Numbered from the stretch's first letter, positions 45,278-53,978 are shown. The stretch: DNA of 64,000 nucleotides from Bradyrhizobium algeriense (GCF_036924595.1 NZ_JAZHRV010000001.1:4402001-4466000); one strand, 5' to 3'. Made by a program: numbers and translations. Notes: a model not told the origin generated them from the letters alone.

Positions 45278-46057
45278 ATGGATCTGAAATTCTCCAAGGT
45301 AACGCGCAAGGGCCCGATCACGATCATCACGTTGTCGCGGCCCGAAGTGTACAATGCGTTGCATATCGACGCGCATTTCGAACTCAACAAGGTGTTCGAC
45401 GATTTCTCCGCGGACCCTGCGCAATGGGTCGCGATCGTCACCGGCGCCGGCGACAAGGCCTTTTGCGCCGGCAACGATCTGAAGTGGCAGGCGGCGGGAG
45501 GAAAGCGCGGCTGGGACAAGGGCGGTTTTGCCGGCCTCACCTCGCGGTTCGACTGCGACAAGCCGATCATTGCCGCCGTCAACGGCGTCGCGTTGGGCGG
45601 CGGTTTTGAAATCGCGTTGGCGTGCGACCTCATCATTGCCTCGGAGAATGCCACCTTCGCGCTGCCCGAGCCGCGCGTTGGCCTCGCGGCCCTCGCCGGC
45701 GGCGTGCACCGCCTGCCGCGGCAGATCGGGCTGAAGCGCGCCATGGGCATGATCCTCACCGCCCGCCACGTCTCGGCCAAGGAGGGACTCGATCTCGGTT
45801 TTGTAAATGAGGTGGTTCCGGCCGGCGAAGCGCTGGCGGCGGCCGAGCGCTGGGCGGAGACGATCTGCAAGAACTCGCCGATGTCGATCCGCGCCTCCAA
45901 GCAGGCGATCCAGCGCGGGCTTGACGGATCGCTGGAGCAGGCGATCGCCGAGCAGCGCGAGTACCCGGCCGTGAAGGCGATGGCGGCCTCGCAGGACTAC
46001 ATCGAGGGGCCGAAAGCGTTTGCGGAGAAGCGGCCGCCGAAATGGCTGGGGAAGTGA
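45278..46057 (+). CDS. Enoyl-CoA hydratase/isomerase family protein
   Basis: A 259-residue crotonase-fold protein with DKAFCAGNDLKWQA (oxyanion loop), GVALGGGFEIALACD, and the catalytic Glu in FALPEPRVGLAALAGGVHRLPR. It ends with the common AFAEKRPPKWLGK tail. It most likely hydrates 2-enoyl-CoA made by the divergent acyl-CoA dehydrogenase. The ATG at 45278 is preceded by GGGAG. A palindromic repeat follows its stop. Confidence 0.92.
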   Translation: MDLKFSKVTRKGPITIITLSRPEVYNALHIDAHFELNKVFDDFSADPAQWVAIVTGAGDKAFCAGNDLKWQAAGGKRGWDKGGFAGLTSRFDCDKPIIAAVNGVALGGGFEIALACDLIIASENATFALPEPRVGLAALAGGVHRLPRQIGLKRAMGMILTARHVSAKEGLDLGFVNEVVPAGEALAAAERWAETICKNSPMSIRASKQAIQRGLDGSLEQAIAEQREYPAVKAMAASQDYIEGPKAFAEKRPPKWLGK

Positions 46058-46066
46058 TGATACCTT

Positions 46067-46148
46067 GTAGGATGGGTAGAGCGAAGCGAAATCCATCGTT
46101 GGTGCGCCGATGCTCATGATGGGTTTCGCTGCGCTCTACCCATCCTAC
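46067..46148. repeat. Palindromic repeat GTAGGATGGGTAGAGCGAAG, overlapping a stop codon
   Basis: GTAGGATGGGTAGAGCGAAG on the left pairs with GCGCTCTACCCATCCTAC on the right, with GAAATCCATCG and GATGGGTTTC inside. The last bases include the TAG stop codon of the minus-strand DUF6285 gene (46145-46147). A shorter relative is at 50951-50984. It lies between convergent genes. Confidence 0.85.
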
Positions 46149-46519
46149 TTATTCCCCAGCTCCCTCTTGTACGACGCGTAGCTCGGCTGATCGACGGCGA
46201 GCTTGTCCATCGTGGTTTGCCAGAGATGCTCGGCGAGCCCGGGCGTCTGTAGATCGACCTCGCCTTTTGCAATTTTTTCCGATAGCTCGCGGTTCAACTC
46301 GATCAGCGAACCGTCCGAGCCGAGCAACTGCTTCAGCCGCACGGCCTCCGCGGCGTCGCTCTCCTGCTCCAGCGCTAGTTGCCGCGTGACCAGGTCCAGC
46401 GCGTTGATGCCGACGCGGAGCTTGAAGGCGTTGTGGCCCTTGATGACGGGCGCGATCTCGTTGCGGAGGAAGTCCGCGACCGCCTTGATCAGTTCGGTGG
46501 GTGTCGGTTCGTCCTGCAT
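46145..46519 (-). CDS. DUF6285 family small protein, LvaB-like kinase partner
   Basis: The 124-residue soluble protein starts MQDEPTPTELIKAVADFLRN and contains KLRVGINALDLVTRQLALE, and is mostly helical. I recognise it as DUF6285, a family found next to aminoglycoside-phosphotransferase-like kinases. LvaB of Pseudomonas putida levulinate catabolism is a small protein of similar size that the LvaA kinase needs for activity; equating the two is inference. The ATG lies 2 bases after the kinase stop and is preceded by GGAGGG. Its stop codon is provided by a palindromic repeat, so the C-terminus may have been reshaped by repeat insertion. Confidence 0.82.
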   Translation of the reverse strand: MQDEPTPTELIKAVADFLRNEIAPVIKGHNAFKLRVGINALDLVTRQLALEQESDAAEAVRLKQLLGSDGSLIELNRELSEKIAKGEVDLQTPGLAEHLWQTTMDKLAVDQPSYASYKRELGNK

Positions 46520-46521
46520 CT

Positions 46522-47508
46522 TTACCCTCCTCTCGGAGCAAGCAATCTCAGCAAATCGATTTCCGTCTCCGACGAACGCCGCCCGATCATGGCGCGCTCC
46601 ATCGAGTGATCGGGGCCGGAGCGAAAGCGCTGCATCATGCCGCAGCACATGATGCCCCAGCGCAGCGTGCCCATCACTTCCCAGAACATCACGCGATCGG
46701 GGTCGGCCTTGCGGCCGGCTTCCTCATAGCCCGCGAATAATTCTTCGCGCGAGCCAAAACCGCCGACCGGCCTGTCGATCTCGCCGAAGCGCCATGAGTT
46801 GACGCAGATCCAACCGAGATCCTCCATCGGGTCGCCGAGATGCGCCAGCTCCCAGTCCAGCACCGCGCGCACGCCGTCGGGGCCGATGATGAGGTTGCCA
46901 TGGCGGAAGTCGCCATGCACCAGCGTCACCTCCTCCGACGGCCCGGGATCGCGCTCGCGCAGCCAGCGCAGCGCCAATTCGAACACCGGACGTGGCCAGC
47001 CGAAACTGCGGTATTCCCGCTCGAGGTCGGCAATCTCCTTTGTCGCGCTCATCTCGCGCAGCTTCGGCAGTTTGGATGACGGCAAGCCGTGAATGCCGGC
47101 TATGACCTTGCCTAGCTGCCGCGCCAAAATCGGCCGCGCCTTGGCGAATTGCTCATCGCGAAGAATTTTGCGCGCGATGGTCTCGCCCTCGATGCGCTGC
47201 ATGATGAAGCCGGTGCCGAGTTCGTCCTCGGGCTTCAGCACATGCATCACCCGTGGCGACGGCAGGCCGGCGTCATGCGCGAGCTGCATCAAGACAGCCT
47301 CGGCATCGAGGCCGGCGGCCCGTCCCGGCGACGCGCCATAGCCCGGCGGCGCCCGGCGCAGGATGGCGCCGGTGGTTCCGCCCGCGTGCGCGATATCGAA
47401 CGTCCAGGTCTCCTGACTGGCACCGCCGGAGAGTTTGGCGGCCCCAGTCACGCCGGTCGCTCCCGGATACCAGGAGGCGACGCAGCGTCCGAGTTGTTCC
47501 TCGATCAT
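46522..47508 (-). CDS. Phosphotransferase family kinase, LvaA/ACAD10-11 kinase-domain type
   Basis: A 328-residue protein of the aminoglycoside phosphotransferase fold. The catalytic loop is VHGDFRHGN (198-205) and the metal-binding Asp is in AVLDWELAHLGDPMEDLGW (218). Rather than drug resistance, the ATP-grip and PSPRVMHVLKPEDELGTGF sequence is of the kind fused to acyl-CoA dehydrogenase domains in human ACAD10/11 and separate as LvaA in Pseudomonas. Those enzymes phosphorylate 4-hydroxyacyl-CoA. The gene overlaps the upstream hydratase gene by 4 bases and is followed after 2 bases by the DUF6285 gene, so the three form an operon. Confidence 0.9.
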   Translation of the reverse strand: MIEEQLGRCVASWYPGATGVTGAAKLSGGASQETWTFDIAHAGGTTGAILRRAPPGYGASPGRAAGLDAEAVLMQLAHDAGLPSPRVMHVLKPEDELGTGFIMQRIEGETIARKILRDEQFAKARPILARQLGKVIAGIHGLPSSKLPKLREMSATKEIADLEREYRSFGWPRPVFELALRWLRERDPGPSEEVTLVHGDFRHGNLIIGPDGVRAVLDWELAHLGDPMEDLGWICVNSWRFGEIDRPVGGFGSREELFAGYEEAGRKADPDRVMFWEVMGTLRWGIMCCGMMQRFRSGPDHSMERAMIGRRSSETEIDLLRLLAPRGG

Positions 47509-48290
47509 TTCCCTTTGAACTTGGCGGGACGCTTTTCCAGGAACGCGGCGACGCCTTCCTTGAAATCCTCTGCCGCGCCCGCGATGCGTTGCGATTCGAA
47601 TTCGAGGTTAAGCTGATCCTCGAAGGAATTTTCCGGGCTGTCCCAATAGAGCTTTCGGATCAGCGACAGCGCGATCGTCGGCCCATTGGCGAGTTCATGC
47701 GCGAGCTTCATCGCCTCCTCCATCAAGACAGCATCGTCATGGACGCGGTTGATGAGGCCCCATTCCAGCGCCTTCTCGGCCGGCAGCCGCTCGCCCATCA
47801 AGGACAATTCGACCGAGCGCGCCTTGCCGATCATGCGCGGCAGCAGCCAGGTCGAGCCGCAATCCGGCACCAGGCCGATGCGGCGGAACGCCTGCAGGAA
47901 ATAGGACGAGCGCGCGCATACGATCATGTCGCCCATCAAAGCGAAGCTCATCCCGGCGCCGGCGGCGGGACCATTGACCGCCGACACGATCGGGCAATGC
48001 AGCCGGCGCAAGCGCCGCAGGAACGGATGGAAGCCGATTTCCAGCGAGGAGCCGGCGTTGCTCTTGCCGGGCTTGTTGCGGCCCTGCAGATTGGCGCCGG
48101 TGCAGAACGCGCGCCCGGCGCCGGTCAGCACGAGGCAGCGCACCTCCTCCCGCTTGTCCTCGATCGCGTCGAGCGCCTCGCCGAGGCCGCCCAGCATGTC
48201 CATCGAGACCGCGTTCATGACCTCCTGATGGTCGAGCTTGAGAATGGCGACCGGGCCATCGAAATCGAGCGTGACGTGCTTGAACTGCAT
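47505..48290 (-). CDS. Enoyl-CoA hydratase/isomerase, PaaG-like subgroup
   Basis: The 261-residue crotonase-fold protein has GRAFCTGANLQGRN and the PaaG-like active region FLQAFRRIGLVPDCGSTWLLPRMIG, in which an Asp replaces the second Glu of classical hydratases. PaaG itself isomerises ring-epoxide CoA esters and some enoyl-CoA; an isomerase activity is therefore more likely than plain hydration. It is the first gene of the operon with the kinase (4-base overlap) and DUF6285. It is divergent from an SDR gene, with 167 bases between. Confidence 0.9.
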   Translation of the reverse strand: MQFKHVTLDFDGPVAILKLDHQEVMNAVSMDMLGGLGEALDAIEDKREEVRCLVLTGAGRAFCTGANLQGRNKPGKSNAGSSLEIGFHPFLRRLRRLHCPIVSAVNGPAAGAGMSFALMGDMIVCARSSYFLQAFRRIGLVPDCGSTWLLPRMIGKARSVELSLMGERLPAEKALEWGLINRVHDDAVLMEEAMKLAHELANGPTIALSLIRKLYWDSPENSFEDQLNLEFESQRIAGAAEDFKEGVAAFLEKRPAKFKGK

Positions 48291-48457
48291 TGCTTCCTCA
48301 TGACTTGTGTTTACGCGCTATTTCGCTGCGCGGAAGATCTGAAGGGGTTCTCGACCCATATTTGATTTTCCGAGCACGCTTGTCCATGCTTGCCGCAGAA
48401 CATCTGCCCGCCACCGGGCGCACGACTAACTTGCTCCAAACAAAATGGGAACACCCA

Positions 48458-49237
48458 ATGAGCATCTTCGACCTTACCGGCCGCACGGCGGTCATCACGG
48501 GCGGCAATGGCGGTATCGGCCTTGGCATCGCGCAGGCGCTGAACGCGCAAGGCTGCAACGTCTCGATCTGGGGCCGCAACGCCGACAAGAACAAAAGCGC
48601 AGCCGCAACCATGTCGGCCGGTCCCGGCAAGGTCGATACCCAGATTTGCGACGTCTCCGATCCCGCTTCCGTCAAAGCCGCGATGAAGGCCACGCTCGAT
48701 ACGTTCGGCCGGGTCGACGGCTGTTTTGCGAATGCCGGTATTGGCGGCGGCGGACGGCGCGCCTTCATCGACCGCACCGAGGAGGAATGGCGAAAAATGT
48801 TCGCAACCAATCTCGACGGCGTCTTCCATGTGTTTCAGGCCGCCGCCCGCCACATGACCGAACGCGCCGAGGCCGGCGACAGATTCGGCCGGCTGGTCGC
48901 CACCTCGAGCCTGGCGTCGTTGTTCGGCACCGCACGCAACGAGCATTACGCCGGCACCAAAGCGGCGCTGAACGCGCTGTGCCGCGCGCTTGCGGTCGAA
49001 CTGGCGCGGCACGGCGTCACCGCGAACGCGATCCTGCCCGGCTGGATCAAGAGCGACATGACCGCCGGCATCATGGCCAACGACAAGTTTGTCGCCAACG
49101 TGCTGCCGCGGATTCCCGTGCGCCGCTTCGGCGAGCCGACGGATTTCGGCGGCATCGCGGTGTACATCATGAGCAAGGCGTCGTCGTATCATACAGCGGA
49201 TTGTTTTGTGATCGACGGCGGCTATACGGCGTTCTAG
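48458..49237 (+). CDS. SDR family oxidoreductase
   Basis: The 259-residue short-chain dehydrogenase shows TGGNGGIG (cofactor), CFANAGIGGGGR, the catalytic Ser in VATSSLASLFG and YxxxK in HYAGTKAALNALC. It ends with CFVIDGGYTAF. In the levulinate route LvaD is an SDR that reduces the 4-oxoacyl-CoA, so this gene, divergent from the kinase operon, could play that part; the substrate cannot be read from the sequence. The ATG at 48458 starts the family N-terminus; an open extension upstream is not used. Confidence 0.9.
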   Translation: MSIFDLTGRTAVITGGNGGIGLGIAQALNAQGCNVSIWGRNADKNKSAAATMSAGPGKVDTQICDVSDPASVKAAMKATLDTFGRVDGCFANAGIGGGGRRAFIDRTEEEWRKMFATNLDGVFHVFQAAARHMTERAEAGDRFGRLVATSSLASLFGTARNEHYAGTKAALNALCRALAVELARHGVTANAILPGWIKSDMTAGIMANDKFVANVLPRIPVRRFGEPTDFGGIAVYIMSKASSYHTADCFVIDGGYTAF

Positions 49238-49305
49238 CTGGAAACATACCGGCCTCATGGTTCGAGACGCGCGGCAATGCCGCGCGCCTCACCACGAGAG
49301 GCGCT

Positions 49306-50244
49306 TCAGCCCCACGGACCGCGCGAAGCGGAAGTCCGGCCCCACGGGCTGCGGCGCGGATAATTGCCGCGGGCGTTGACGGAAAGCGTGCCGCCGTGCG
49401 CGCCCATCTCCGCCGCGAGCTGCTGCAGCGCGGCGATGCGGTTCTCGGTCGAGGGGTGCGTCGTGAACAGATTGTCCATGCCGTGACCCGACAGCGGGTT
49501 GATGATGAACATGTGCGCGGTTGCCGGATTGCGCTCGGCTTCCGGGTTCGGCACCACATGCGCGGCATTGGCGATCTTGGACAGCGCCGACGCCAGCCAC
49601 ATCGGCTGGCCGCAGATGCGCGCGCCGAGATCGTCGGCGGCGTATTCGCGGGTCCGGCTGATCGCCATCTGCACCAGCATGGCGCCGAGCGGCGCCAGGA
49701 TCATCATGGCGATCGAGCCGATGATGCCGGGGCCGTTGTTGTCGCGGTTGCCGCCGAAGAACATGCCGAATTGCGCCAGCATCGAGATGGCGCCGGCAAT
49801 CGTCGCAGTTATGGTCATCAGCAACGTATCGTGATTCCTGATATGCGCGAGCTCGTGCGAGATCACTCCAGCGAGCTCCTCGCGGCTGACCGACTGCACC
49901 AGACCGGTGGTGACGGCGACCGCCGCGTTTTGCGGATTGCGGCCGGTGGCAAACGCGTTGGGCTGCGGCTCGTCCATCAGAAACACGCGCGGCATCGGCA
50001 GGCCGGCGCGCCCGGCCAGCTCGGCGACGAGATTGAAAAGATCAGGCGCGGTGCGCTGGTCGACCTCATGGGCGCCGTACATCGACAGCACCATGCGATC
50101 CGAATTCCAGTAGGCGAACAGATTGGTCGCAGCCGCGATCACGAGCGCGATCAGGGCACCGGTGGCGCCGCCGATCAGATAACCGACGCCCATGAAGAGG
50201 CCGGTGAGACCGGCCAACAGAATGGCAGTCTTGAAATAGCTCAT
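49306..50244 (-). CDS. htpX: Membrane-bound zinc metalloprotease HtpX
   Basis: HtpX degrades misfolded membrane proteins at the inner membrane. The 312-residue protein has two N-terminal membrane helices (about 5-25 and 28-46), the zinc motif HELAH at 130-134, then two further hydrophobic stretches ([21 protein letters not shown] and [19 protein letters not shown]), with the third ligand Glu in REYAADDLG. The C-terminus ends in a short Arg/Ser/Trp-rich tail. AAGGAG precedes the ATG at 50244. HtpX is usually induced by envelope stress. Confidence 0.95.
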   Translation of the reverse strand: MSYFKTAILLAGLTGLFMGVGYLIGGATGALIALVIAAATNLFAYWNSDRMVLSMYGAHEVDQRTAPDLFNLVAELAGRAGLPMPRVFLMDEPQPNAFATGRNPQNAAVAVTTGLVQSVSREELAGVISHELAHIRNHDTLLMTITATIAGAISMLAQFGMFFGGNRDNNGPGIIGSIAMMILAPLGAMLVQMAISRTREYAADDLGARICGQPMWLASALSKIANAAHVVPNPEAERNPATAHMFIINPLSGHGMDNLFTTHPSTENRIAALQQLAAEMGAHGGTLSVNARGNYPRRSPWGRTSASRGPWG

Positions 50245-50435
50245 TGTCGTCTCCTTGCCGCCCGCGGCCGAAGGTCGGGGCCTGGCATCCCAGAGGTAGT
50301 GATTTCCCTGGCAGCCCTTCAAGATATGCCGGGGTGCGTCGTCGCGCCGCGTTAGCGGAGGAACCAACGCGCGAGTGGGATTAACGATCCGTAATTTGGG
50401 GTCTGGCGGGACTTACCGCCGGGACGGGCGGGCCT

Positions 50436-50481
50436 GCTTGGACAACGCCGGCGCCGCCGTCTACATTGACTGGCAACGAGC
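50436..50481 (+). promoter_or_regulatory. Promoter-like block upstream of the VOC gene, copy 1
   Basis: TTGGAC at 50438-50443 and TACATT at 50462-50467 are separated by 18 bases, like a sigma-70 promoter. The surrounding sequence, including CCGCCGTCTACATTG and CAACGAGC, recurs almost unchanged at 52408-52453 in front of the ACAD gene. The gap from 50245 to 50566 holds no other visible feature. Confidence 0.55.
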
Positions 50482-50566
50482 AGCGCGCAGGACTATTTGC
50501 GGCCCGCATAAGGCGCAGGACAATGGCGTCTGTTCGTCCTGAAAAAACTGGGGAGGAATTGAAGAA

Positions 50567-50947
50567 ATGTTTTCGCACGTGATGATCGGCACCAACGACC
50601 TGGAGAAGGCCAAGGCGTTCTATGACGCCCTGCTCGGCACGCTTGGCGTCCGGCCGGCCAAGGTCGACGGCCATCGCATTTTCTACTTCACCAAGACCGG
50701 CGTGTTCTCGGTGTCGAAACCGATCAACGGCCAGGCGGCGACGCCGGCGAACGGCGGCACCATTGGGTTTGCGGCTGAGTCTCCCGAGCAGGCCGATGCA
50801 TGGCACGCCGCGGGCCTCGCCAATGGCGGCACCAGTTGCGAAAATCCGCCGGGCGTACGCGAAGGCAGCGCGGGCAAACTCTATCTCGCCTATTTGCGCG
50901 ATCTCGACGGCAACAAGATTTGCGCGATGCATCGGATGGCGACGTAA
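50567..50947 (+). CDS. VOC family (glyoxalase-fold) protein
   Basis: A 126-residue single-chain VOC protein, beginning MFSHVMIGTNDLEKAKAFYDALLG and ending in the typical AYLRDLDGNKICAMHRM. Its candidate metal positions are His4 and Glu-poor C-terminal strands, so a full metal site is not clear. VOC proteins include glyoxalases, dioxygenases and resistance proteins; the function is not known. GGGGAGG lies before the ATG. Its upstream block is nearly identical to that of the ACAD gene 1.9 kb away. Confidence 0.85.
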   Translation: MFSHVMIGTNDLEKAKAFYDALLGTLGVRPAKVDGHRIFYFTKTGVFSVSKPINGQAATPANGGTIGFAAESPEQADAWHAAGLANGGTSCENPPGVREGSAGKLYLAYLRDLDGNKICAMHRMAT

Positions 50948-50950
50948 ATC

Positions 50951-50984
50951 GCAGGATGGGTGGAGCGAAGCGATACCCATCCGA
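50951..50984. repeat. Short palindromic repeat GCAGGATGGGTGGAGCGAAG
   Basis: A reduced version of the element at 46067: GGATGGGTGGAGCGAAGCGA is followed by TACCCATCC. It lies between the VOC gene and the amidohydrolase gene. Confidence 0.6.
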
Positions 50985-51005
50985 CGCAATCAAGGGGCCC
51001 ACATC

Positions 51006-52361
51006 ATGAATCCATGTGTCAGATCCCTGGCGGTATCAGCCGCATTGTTCGCAGCCAGCCTGCTACCGGCCTACGCAGAGCTCGACGTTATCAATCTCAA
51101 GAAGGCAATCGAGACGTCGATCGCGAGCGACTATCCAAAGCTCGACGCGCTCTACAAGGAGCTCCACGCCCATCCCGAACTTGCGTTTCAGGAAGTGAAA
51201 ACCGCAGCCAGGCTCGCAGCCGAGATGCGCGCGCTCGGCTTCGAGGTCACCGAGAATGTCGGCAAGACCGGGCTGGTCGCCATCTACAAGAACGGCGACG
51301 GGCCGACCATCATGGTACGCACCGAACTCGACGGCCTGCCAATGGAAGAGAAGACCGGCCTCGATTATGCGAGCCGCGACAAGACCAGTTGGAACGGGCG
51401 CGAAGTGTTCGTCGCCCATAGCTGCGGCCATGACATCCACATGGCGAGCTGGGTTGGAACGGCGAAGACGCTGCTGGGCCTGAAAGACCAGTGGCGGGGC
51501 ACGCTGATGTTCATCGCCCAGCCGGCGGAAGAAATCGTGGCGGGCGCCAAGGCGATGCTGGAGGACGGCCTGTTCACGCGATTTCCGAAGCCCGATTTCG
51601 GCTTTGCTTTGCACGCAAACGGCGCCTTCGCCTATGGCACCGTGCTCTATACCGTGGGCGCCGGCTCCTCGACTGCCGACGGCCTCTACATCAAATTCCG
51701 CGGCCGTGGAGGTCACGGCGCGGTGCCGCAGGCAACCATTGACCCCGTGATGATGGCCGCGCGCTTTGTCGTCGATGTTCAGAGTGTGGTCAGCCGCGAA
51801 AAGGATCCGACCGAATTTGGCGTTGTCAGCATCGGTACGATCCACGGCGGCACCGCAGTAAACATCATTCCCGACGATGTGGTGCTGGCAGGCACCATCC
51901 GCAGCTTCAAGCCGGAGGTGCGCGCCAAGATGCTCGCTGGTATCGAGCGGACAGCGAAGGCGGTCGCCGCCATGTCGAATGCGCCGGAGCCGGTGATCAC
52001 GATCACCGAGGGCACCAAGGCCGTGATCAATGATCCCGGCGTGGTTGCCACGGCAGAAAAAGTGCTGAAAGCGGCGTTCGGCGACAAGCTCAGGCCAATA
52101 CCGCCCGTCACGCCCAGCGAAGATTATTCGGAGTTCATCAACGCCGGCGTGCCCTCGATGTTCTTCAGAATCGGCGTCTACGAGCCGGAGCGCGTCGCTG
52201 CCGCCCGCGAGGGCGAAGGTCCGCAGCTGCCGGCCAACCACTCGCCCTTGTTCGCGCCGGTGCCGAAGCCGACCATCGAGACCGGGATTACCGCGATGAC
52301 GCTCGCTGTTCTCAGCGCCTCGATCAGAAGGCCCGGCACAAATAATGGAGCCGGAAGGTAA
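51006..52361 (+). CDS. M20 family amidohydrolase with signal peptide
   Basis: The 451-residue metallo-amidohydrolase begins with a Sec signal peptide (RSLAVSAALFAASLLPAYA, cut probably after residue 24), so it acts in the periplasm. M20D features are ELHAHPELAFQE, the metal-binding VAHSCGHDIHMASW, QPAEEIVAGAKAML and FRGRGGHGAVPQ. Family members remove N-acyl groups from amino acids or related compounds; most cytosolic relatives lack a signal peptide. The substrate is unknown. The ATG at 51006 is chosen because the signal peptide begins there. Confidence 0.88.
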   Translation: MNPCVRSLAVSAALFAASLLPAYAELDVINLKKAIETSIASDYPKLDALYKELHAHPELAFQEVKTAARLAAEMRALGFEVTENVGKTGLVAIYKNGDGPTIMVRTELDGLPMEEKTGLDYASRDKTSWNGREVFVAHSCGHDIHMASWVGTAKTLLGLKDQWRGTLMFIAQPAEEIVAGAKAMLEDGLFTRFPKPDFGFALHANGAFAYGTVLYTVGAGSSTADGLYIKFRGRGGHGAVPQATIDPVMMAARFVVDVQSVVSREKDPTEFGVVSIGTIHGGTAVNIIPDDVVLAGTIRSFKPEVRAKMLAGIERTAKAVAAMSNAPEPVITITEGTKAVINDPGVVATAEKVLKAAFGDKLRPIPPVTPSEDYSEFINAGVPSMFFRIGVYEPERVAAAREGEGPQLPANHSPLFAPVPKPTIETGITAMTLAVLSASIRRPGTNNGAGR

Positions 52362-52407
52362 TTCGTCTCGCTTGCCATGAGGCGGAAAATCGCATCTCCC
52401 CAGGCTT

Positions 52408-52453
52408 GCTTGTACAAGCCCCTCCCCGCCGTCTACATTGCCGGCCAACGAGC
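52408..52453 (+). promoter_or_regulatory. Promoter-like block upstream of the ACAD10/11-type gene, copy 2
   Basis: TTGTAC at 52410-52415 and TACATT at 52434-52439 are 18 bases apart. The block shares GCTTG, ACAA, CCGCCGTCTACATTG and CAACGAGC with the copy at 50436-50481, in the same order and spacing. It ends about 55 bases before the ATG at 52507. Confidence 0.55.
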
Positions 52454-52506
52454 CGAGTGCGCGCCCGCAAGATGAACGTTCTTGCGCAAATGGGAGGAAA
52501 TAATCC

Positions 52507-53781
52507 ATGAAACACGCCTATATCCCGCGAACGACGACCTACAACCTCAATCCGGGCGAAGAACTCAACGATCTGCGCATGTCGGACAAGGTCCGTCCGC
52601 TCTACGAGCACGTCAAGAAGTTCATCCGCGAAACCGTCGACCCGATGTCGCTCGAGTTCATCAAGCTCGGCGAGAAAAAGACCGACCGCTGGAGCTTTAC
52701 GCCTGAACAGCTTGCGGTGCTGCAGAAGGCCAAGGACAAGGCCAAGGAAGAAGGCTTGTGGAACTTCTTCCTGCCCGATGACGAGACCGGCCAGGGCCTG
52801 AAGAACCTGGACTATGCCTATATCGCAGTCGAACTCGCGAAGAATCCGCTGGCCTCGGAAACCATGAACTGCTCGGCACCCGACACCGGCAACATGGAAG
52901 TGCTGGAGCGCGTCGGCACCAAGGCGCAGAAGGAGAAGTGGCTGAAGCCGCTGCTGGCCGGCGAGATCCGCTCGGCCTATGCGATGACCGAGCCGAATGT
53001 CGCCTCGTCGGATGCCAAGAACATTTCGACGACGGCAAAGCTCGTCGGCGACGAATGGGTGATCAACGGCGAGAAATACTACATCTCCGGCGCTGGCGAT
53101 CCGCGCTGCAAGATCATGATCGTGATGGTGAAGACCAATCCCGATGCGCCGCCGAGCAAGCAGCAGTCGCAGATCCTGGTACCAACAGACACGCCCGGCG
53201 TCGAGATTTTGGGCCCGATGCACGTGTTCGGCCACGACCACGCGCCGCGCGGCCACATGCACCTGCGCTTCAACAATTGCCGGGTGCCGAAGGAGAACAT
53301 GCTACTCGGCGAAGGCCGCGGCTTTGAAATCTCGCAGGTCCGCCTCGGACCGGGCCGCATCCATCACTGCATGCGCACGATCGGCAAGGCCGAAAAGGCG
53401 CTCGACCTGATGGTGTCGCGCGGGCTCACCCGCGAAGCCTTCGGCAAGAAGATCGCCCATCTCGGCGGCAATCTGCAGATCATTGCCCAGGCGCGCTGCG
53501 AGATCGAGGCGATGCGGTTGATGGTGCTGAAGGCTGCAAAGGCGATGGACGTGCTCGGCAACAAGGAGGCGCGGATCTGGGTCAGCATGGTCAAGGCCAT
53601 GGTGCCGGAACGCACCTGCAAGATCATCGACCAGGCGATCCAGATGCACGGCGCGACTGGTATATCGCAGTGGAGCCCGCTCGGCGAAATGTACCAGGAC
53701 GTCCGCCACCTACGCTTCGCGGACGGTCCGGATGAGGTGCACTGGATGGTGGTCGGAAGGCATGAATTGAGCATGCCGTAG
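52507..53781 (+). CDS. Acyl-CoA dehydrogenase of the ACAD10/11 (LvaC) type
   Basis: A 424-residue flavoprotein. The hallmark segments are SAYAMTEPNVASSDA, YYISGAGDPRCKIMIVMVKT, VFGHDHAPRGHMHLRF, the LGPGRIHHCMRTIGKAEKAL stretch, and near the end RFADGPDEVHW. These are typical of the ACAD domains of human ACAD10/11 and of LvaC in Pseudomonas, which act on 4-phosphohydroxyacyl-CoA. An LvaA-like kinase and DUF6285 gene are about 5 kb upstream on the other strand. The ATG is preceded by GGGAGGAAATAATCC. Assignment of the exact substrate is inference. Confidence 0.88.
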   Translation: MKHAYIPRTTTYNLNPGEELNDLRMSDKVRPLYEHVKKFIRETVDPMSLEFIKLGEKKTDRWSFTPEQLAVLQKAKDKAKEEGLWNFFLPDDETGQGLKNLDYAYIAVELAKNPLASETMNCSAPDTGNMEVLERVGTKAQKEKWLKPLLAGEIRSAYAMTEPNVASSDAKNISTTAKLVGDEWVINGEKYYISGAGDPRCKIMIVMVKTNPDAPPSKQQSQILVPTDTPGVEILGPMHVFGHDHAPRGHMHLRFNNCRVPKENMLLGEGRGFEISQVRLGPGRIHHCMRTIGKAEKALDLMVSRGLTREAFGKKIAHLGGNLQIIAQARCEIEAMRLMVLKAAKAMDVLGNKEARIWVSMVKAMVPERTCKIIDQAIQMHGATGISQWSPLGEMYQDVRHLRFADGPDEVHWMVVGRHELSMP

Positions 53782-53789
53782 TGACTGAT

Positions 53790-53950
53790 CTCCCTCTCCC
53801 CGTTCTTCACGGGGAGAGGGTCGGGGTGAGGGGCTGCTTCCGCGAATACAATAAGCAGCGAGTTCGCAGAGAGTCCCCCTCACCCGCCGCGCTCAGGCGC
53901 GCAAGAGCGCTGCCGAGCGCGTCGACCTCTCCCCGCACGCAGGGCGAGGC
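53790..53950. repeat. Dispersed repeat of the CTCCCTCTCCCCG family, copy 2
   Basis: Contains CTCCCTCTCCCCGTTCTTCA with its inner hairpin to GGGGAGAGGG, then GGGGTGAGGGGCTGCTTCC, GAGTCCCCCTCACCC and GACCTCTCCCCGCACGC. The order matches the copy at 32911-33046. It fills most of the 197-base gap and ends about 28 bases before the next gene. Confidence 0.85.
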
Positions 53951-53978
53951 AAGGACCTCCGCCGAAACGGGAATGCCC

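Noticed and set aside
46522..47508. Aminoglycoside resistance kinase
   Set aside because: The fold is shared, but sequence and neighbours (DUF6285, enoyl-CoA enzymes) point to the acyl-CoA kinase group.
48445..50355. Plus-strand open frame of 636 codons
   Set aside because: It overlaps the SDR out of frame and htpX in antisense, and shows no domain.
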